From Actinoplanes derwentensis (lineage in GTDB: Bacteria > Actinomycetota > Actinomycetes > Mycobacteriales > Micromonosporaceae): 64,000 nucleotides of DNA. Below the pieces are notes generated by a model. It had not been told where the DNA came from. It worked only from the letters and a program-made list of their open reading frames with translations, and made no database searches. Positions 60,332-64,000 of the stretch are shown one piece after another. The position numbers and the translations under genes are program-made. Each line of letters opens with the position of its first letter. Within the stretch, counting starts at the first letter, position 1. The DNA lies in assembly GCF_900104725.1 (NCBI RefSeq), contig NZ_LT629758.1, positions 7,588,001 to 7,652,000 on the forward strand, given 5' to 3'.

Positions 60332-61189
60332 GTGCCCGAACTCCCTGAGGTCGAGGCGCTCGCCGCTTACCTGCGCGAGCGTGCGGTCGGCCACACCGTG
60401 GAACGTTTCGAAGTGTCCTCGTTCAGTGCCTTGAAGACCTACGATCCGCAGCCGTCCGTCCTGACCGGGCTGCTGCTGGGAAGCGCCGGCCGGCACGGCA
60501 AGTTCCTGGACATCGGCGTCGGAGACTTTCATCTGGTCGTGCACCTGGCTCGCGCCGGCTGGTTGCACTATCGGGACTCGTTCAAGTCGCCGGCCCCGCT
60601 CAAGCCGGGCAGCGGACCGATCGCGGTGCGGATGCGGCTCGACGACGGGTCCGGGTTCGACCTGACCGAGGCCGGTACGCAGAAGTCACTCGCCGCCTAC
60701 CTGGTCCGGGACCCGTCCGAGGTGCCCGGGGTGGCCCGGCTCGGCCCGGACGCGCTGGCCGTCTCGCTCGACGAGTTCACCGAGCGGATCCGAAGCAAAA
60801 AAGGGCAGATCAAGGGCGTTCTGGTGGACCAGGAGGTGCTCGCCGGAATCGGCAACGCCTATTCCGATGAGATCCTGCACGCGGCCCGTCTCTCACCGTT
60901 CGCGCTGTCTGGGAAATTGACCGACGAGCAGATCGCTGTCCTGTACACGGCGATGCGGGAGATCGAGAACGATGCGGTGGGCCGGTCCGTCGGGCAGCGA
61001 GCAGCCGAACTCAAAGGGGAGAAACGCGCCGGAATGCGGGTGCACGCCCGCACGGGATTACCGTGCCCGGCCTGTGGCGACACGGTGCGTGAGGTCTCCT
61101 TCGCGGACAAGAGCCTGCAGTACTGTCCGACCTGCCAGACCGGAGGAAAGCCGCTCGCCGACCGCCGGTTGTCCAAGCTGGTCCGATGA
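60332..61189 (+). CDS. Fpg/Nei family DNA glycosylase
   Basis: 285 residues from a GTG at 60332, so the mature protein begins PELPEVE with the catalytic proline and glutamate. The conserved lysine is in GRHGKFLDIG, the H2TH region in LVDQEVLAGIGNAYSDEILH and the zinc finger in CPACG...YCPTC. It removes oxidised bases and nicks the AP site. Fpg and Nei cannot be told apart from sequence alone here. Divergent from the GT4 gene by only 24 bases. Confidence 0.92.
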   Translation: MPELPEVEALAAYLRERAVGHTVERFEVSSFSALKTYDPQPSVLTGLLLGSAGRHGKFLDIGVGDFHLVVHLARAGWLHYRDSFKSPAPLKPGSGPIAVRMRLDDGSGFDLTEAGTQKSLAAYLVRDPSEVPGVARLGPDALAVSLDEFTERIRSKKGQIKGVLVDQEVLAGIGNAYSDEILHAARLSPFALSGKLTDEQIAVLYTAMREIENDAVGRSVGQRAAELKGEKRAGMRVHARTGLPCPACGDTVREVSFADKSLQYCPTCQTGGKPLADRRLSKLVR

Positions 61190-61256
61190 ATTGCTACTGA
61201 ACGATAACGGTCCGTATACGTCAGGATCGTCTCCTTCTTTATGGCCGATCCATCGG

Positions 61257-61262
61257 TATAGT
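61257..61262 (+). promoter_or_regulatory. Candidate -10 element (TATAGT) upstream of the sugar transferase
   Basis: TATAGT is a good -10 in this GC-rich DNA, with a weak TTCTTT about 16 bases upstream. The transcript would start near 61269 and have an untranslated leader of about 85 bases. The 165-base gap has no other feature I can support. Confidence 0.35.
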
Positions 61263-61354
61263 GGCCCGGTCCCTGGCATCCGTTGTGACGCGTACGGGTA
61301 TCAGCGGGCCCACCGACGATCCCGAGGTCGTGGCGTTGCGTAATCTTTTTCCGG

Positions 61355-62938
61355 ATGCGGGAGGACGTAGGCGGAGTGACTACTAGCCTGCATCGCCCAA
61401 CTACCGACAGCAGCCGGAGCGGACCCGTGCGGTACGACAGCTTCGAGTGGCAGGAACAACCGCCACCGAGCAACGGGGTGCCCCGAAACGCCTGGGGCAG
61501 GCAGAGCCGTCGGAAATCGCGCTGGCATCGGCCGTACACGCTGGTGCTCGTGGTGTTCGACCTGATCTCGGTGCTCGGCGCCAGCTACATCGCCAGTTCG
61601 CTGGAGAAGTCGCGCGCCGGCCTCAACCGGTCCTGGGGTTTCCTCGAAGGCCCGGACCTGTTCTTCTTCTTCGCCTACATCGCACTGCCGCTCGGCTGGC
61701 TGATCCTGCTCTGGACCAGCGGCACCTACGACCGGCGCTATCTCGGTCTGGGCAGCGAGGAGTACAAACGGGTCATCCGGACCTCGGTCACGGTCGTCGC
61801 CGCCGTCTCCCTGCTCGCGTTCGCCACCAAGACCGACCTGTCCCGTGGCACGGTCGCGACGGTGTCGTTGTGTGCGGTGATCCTCATCCTGCTCGGCCGG
61901 GTCTTCGCCCGTCAGGTGCTGCACCTGGCCCGGCGGCACACCGGCCACGGCGCGCACCGGATGGTCCTGGTCGGCACGCTGCCGGAGGCCCTCGAGGTCT
62001 ACACCGCGGTCACCCGCAGCCCGGCCGCCGGTCTCATCCCGGTCGCCATCCACCTCACCGACGGTTTCGCGGCCGCCCGGGGGATCGAGACGCCGGTTCC
62101 GGTCTACGCCGGGCGGGACGTGCTCTCCCTGGTCCGTGAGGTCGGCGCCGACACCATCGCGGTCTGCGGCTCGGCCAGCGCCGAACCCGGCGAACTGCGC
62201 CGCCTCGCCTGGCAGCTCGAAGGCACCGGCGTGGACCTGGTGGTCGCCCCGCAGCTCACCGACATTGCCGGCCCCCGTGTGCACATCCGCCCGATCGAGG
62301 GCCTGCCACTTCTGCACGTCGAGGAGCCGACCCTCTCCGGCCCCGGCTGGCTGATCAAGAACCTGATGGACCGGGCCGCGGCCGCGTTCGGCCTGCTGCT
62401 GATCAGCCCGATCCTGGCGGTCATCGCGCTCGGTATCCGGCTCTCCGACCCCGGGCCGGTCTTCTTCCGGCAGACCCGGGTGGGCCACGACGGGCGTACT
62501 TTCAAAGTCTGGAAGTTCCGGACGATGTACCAGGACGCCGAAGAGCGCAAGGCCACGCTTGAGGAACTCAACGAGTCCGACGGCATGCTCTTCAAGATGA
62601 AGCACGACCCGCGGATCTTCGCCTTCGGGCAGAAACTGCGGGCCACCTCCCTCGATGAGCTGCCCCAGCTGATCAACGTGCTCAAGGGCGAGATGTCGCT
62701 GGTCGGTCCCCGCCCGCTGCCCGCGGACGACGGCGACTACCTCGGTGACGTCCGCCGGCGGCTCCTGGTGCGGCCCGGCATCACCGGACTGTGGCAGGTC
62801 AGCGGACGATCCGACCTGTCCTGGGACGAGGCGGTCCGGCTGGATCTCTACTACGTGGACAACTGGTCCCTGACGTACGACCTGAGCATCCTGTGGCGCA
62901 CCATCTTCGTGGTCTTGAAGCGCAAGGGTGCCTACTGA
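61355..62938 (+). CDS. Polyprenyl-phosphate sugar-1-phosphate transferase (WbaP/CpsE-like)
   Basis: 527 residues from the ATG at 61355; a GTG at 61376 is a likely alternative. After a polar N-terminus come four helices (about 62-165), a Rossmann-like middle domain and the C-terminal catalytic domain: FFRQTRVGHDGRTFKVWKFRTM, SLDELPQLINVLKGEMSLVGPRP and RPGITGLWQVSGRSDLSWDEAVRLD. It loads the first sugar phosphate on undecaprenyl phosphate to begin exopolysaccharide or glycan synthesis. The gene opens a locus that runs past the window edge. Confidence 0.92.
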   Translation: MREDVGGVTTSLHRPTTDSSRSGPVRYDSFEWQEQPPPSNGVPRNAWGRQSRRKSRWHRPYTLVLVVFDLISVLGASYIASSLEKSRAGLNRSWGFLEGPDLFFFFAYIALPLGWLILLWTSGTYDRRYLGLGSEEYKRVIRTSVTVVAAVSLLAFATKTDLSRGTVATVSLCAVILILLGRVFARQVLHLARRHTGHGAHRMVLVGTLPEALEVYTAVTRSPAAGLIPVAIHLTDGFAAARGIETPVPVYAGRDVLSLVREVGADTIAVCGSASAEPGELRRLAWQLEGTGVDLVVAPQLTDIAGPRVHIRPIEGLPLLHVEEPTLSGPGWLIKNLMDRAAAAFGLLLISPILAVIALGIRLSDPGPVFFRQTRVGHDGRTFKVWKFRTMYQDAEERKATLEELNESDGMLFKMKHDPRIFAFGQKLRATSLDELPQLINVLKGEMSLVGPRPLPADDGDYLGDVRRRLLVRPGITGLWQVSGRSDLSWDEAVRLDLYYVDNWSLTYDLSILWRTIFVVLKRKGAY

Positions 62939-62950
62939 AGTATCTGTCCC

Positions 62951-64000
62951 GTGACCGGGCAGATCGGAAGTGTGCTGGCGGTGCTGGCCGTGTTGGCTGC
63001 CCTCGCCGCCGCGGTGGTGGCCGTGCTGCGCCTGCGGGCCCGGCGCGGCATCGCCACCGCCATGCAGCGGGCCACCTACGACGTGCTGCACACCGCCTCG
63101 CTGGCCGCTGAGCCGCTGCGAGCCGGTCTCAGCCCGGCGGCGGCGTCCAAGGCGGTCCGGCATCTGCGGGTGCTGGTCGGGGCGGTCGGGCTGGCGATCG
63201 TCGACGGCGAGCGCTGCCTGGCCTACGACGGTCGCGGCGCCCACCACGAGGACCAGCTGATCGCCGCTGCCCGGCGGGCCGTGGCGACGCAGCGTTCGGT
63301 CGTGCTCAACAGTTCCGAGCTGCCCTGCGATCGGGTCGACTGCGTGGTGCGCGGCGCGGTGGTCGCGCCGATGACCGGGCCGGGCGGGGCCGCGCGGGCC
63401 GCCCTGGTGGCCGTCGGTGACGACCAGCCGGCTCCCGGCCTGGTGCAGGCAACCCTGGAGACGGCTCGCTGGGCCGGTTCGCAGATCGCGCTGGCCGAGC
63501 TGGACTCCTCCCGGGAACGGCTGGCCCGAGCCGAAGTACGGGCGTTACGAGCCCAGATCAGCCCGCACTTCATCTACAACGCGCTGACCGCGATCGCTTC
63601 GTTCGTGCGCACCGACCCGGAACGGGCCCGGGAGCTGATCCTGGAGTTCGCCGAGTTCACCCGCTACTCGTTCCGGGCGCACGGCGAGTTCACCACGCTC
63701 GCCGAGGAACTCCGGTCGATCGACCGCTACCTCACCATCGAACGGGCCCGGTTCGGCGACCGTCTGCAGGTGCGGCTCCAGATCGCCCCCGAGGTGCTGC
63801 CCGTCGGCCTGCCGTTCCTGTGCCTGCAGCCGCTGGTGGAGAACGCGGTGCGGCACGGCCTGTCCCGCAAGCCCGGCGTCGGTATGGTGAGCATCGAAGC
63901 CCGTGATGCCGGAGCGGAGTGCCACATCACGGTGGAGGACGACGGGGTCGGCATGGATCCCGCGCTGTTCGGAGCCCCCTTGGAGACTGAGGACGGCGAA
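62951..64000 (+). CDS. LytS-type sensor histidine kinase (cut by window edge)
   Basis: About 350 residues visible from a GTG at 62951. One membrane helix (about 8-27), a GAF-like sensing part (about 40-175) and the His_kinase/HATPase unit: RAQISPHFIYNALTAIASF and QPLVENAVRHGLSR. This is the LytS/YehU type. It follows the sugar transferase by 12 bases and probably shares its transcript. Its C-terminal end and presumably the partner LytTR regulator lie beyond the window. Confidence 0.85.
   Translation, partial: MTGQIGSVLAVLAVLAALAAAVVAVLRLRARRGIATAMQRATYDVLHTASLAAEPLRAGLSPAAASKAVRHLRVLVGAVGLAIVDGERCLAYDGRGAHHEDQLIAAARRAVATQRSVVLNSSELPCDRVDCVVRGAVVAPMTGPGGAARAALVAVGDDQPAPGLVQATLETARWAGSQIALAELDSSRERLARAEVRALRAQISPHFIYNALTAIASFVRTDPERARELILEFAEFTRYSFRAHGEFTTLAEELRSIDRYLTIERARFGDRLQVRLQIAPEVLPVGLPFLCLQPLVENAVRHGLSRKPGVGMVSIEARDAGAECHITVEDDGVGMDPALFGAPLETEDGE

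Overview
The window is 64 kb of very GC-rich, densely coded chromosomal DNA with frequent GTG/TTG starts, 4-nt start/stop overlaps and long hairpins lacking U-tracts. The gene set (bacterial proteasome activator Bpa ending in GQYL, EccB, paired LytR-CpsA-Psr proteins, LppU-like, DUF5926- and DUF5324-like proteins) points to a filamentous actinomycete. An Actinoplanes-like Micromonosporaceae is my inference. No tRNA, rRNA, CRISPR array, insertion sequence or prophage was seen.

Left part (1-20 kb): a cut-off GT87-type membrane mannosyltransferase, a DoxX protein, an orphan P-loop ATPase, an LppU-like protein, a prepilin peptidase, and a large protein joining an EndoQ-type PHP nuclease to a UvrD-type helicase. 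Molybdenum cofactor genes follow in two blocks (moaA-moaD at 8.9-10.2 kb; fdhD / mobA-DUF6457 at 14.4-16.2 kb), interleaved with a fructosamine-kinase relative, a GNAT acetyltransferase, a DUF4192 protein and a PhoD-like phosphatase. Then come a TY-Chap/YbjN-like protein, an Lrp regulator divergent from dimethylargininase, Bpa, and a secreted I36-type inhibitor.

Middle (20-50 kb): two coupled HAD phosphatases and serS, OsmC, a minimal HExxH protease, AIM24, pheA, a 21-bp tandem repeat, PAS and NERD proteins, arginine deiminase, a GAF histidine kinase, rhodanese-GDPD, two LCP ligases, an acetate-type symporter with its DUF485 partner, an ABC-2 exporter, an RlpA-like protein, a second symporter with a small partner, a complete two-component system, a decayed hicBA module, and SoxR divergent from a split transketolase.

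Right part (50-64 kb): rhomboid protease, cyclophilin, orphan EccB, CorA, a PLP aminotransferase, then a tightly overlapping three-gene operon (LicC-like cytidylyltransferase, glycerol-1-phosphate dehydrogenase-like enzyme, CDP-alcohol phosphotransferase) predicted to make and transfer a polyol phosphate. After it come a GT4 glycosyltransferase divergent from an Fpg/Nei glycosylase, a polyprenyl-phosphate sugar transferase, and a LytS-type histidine kinase cut by the window end.

The most notable points are the EndoQ-UvrD fusion, the polyol-phosphate operon, the decaying hicBA pair, and a set of long perfect hairpins used as terminators, some of which share sequence.
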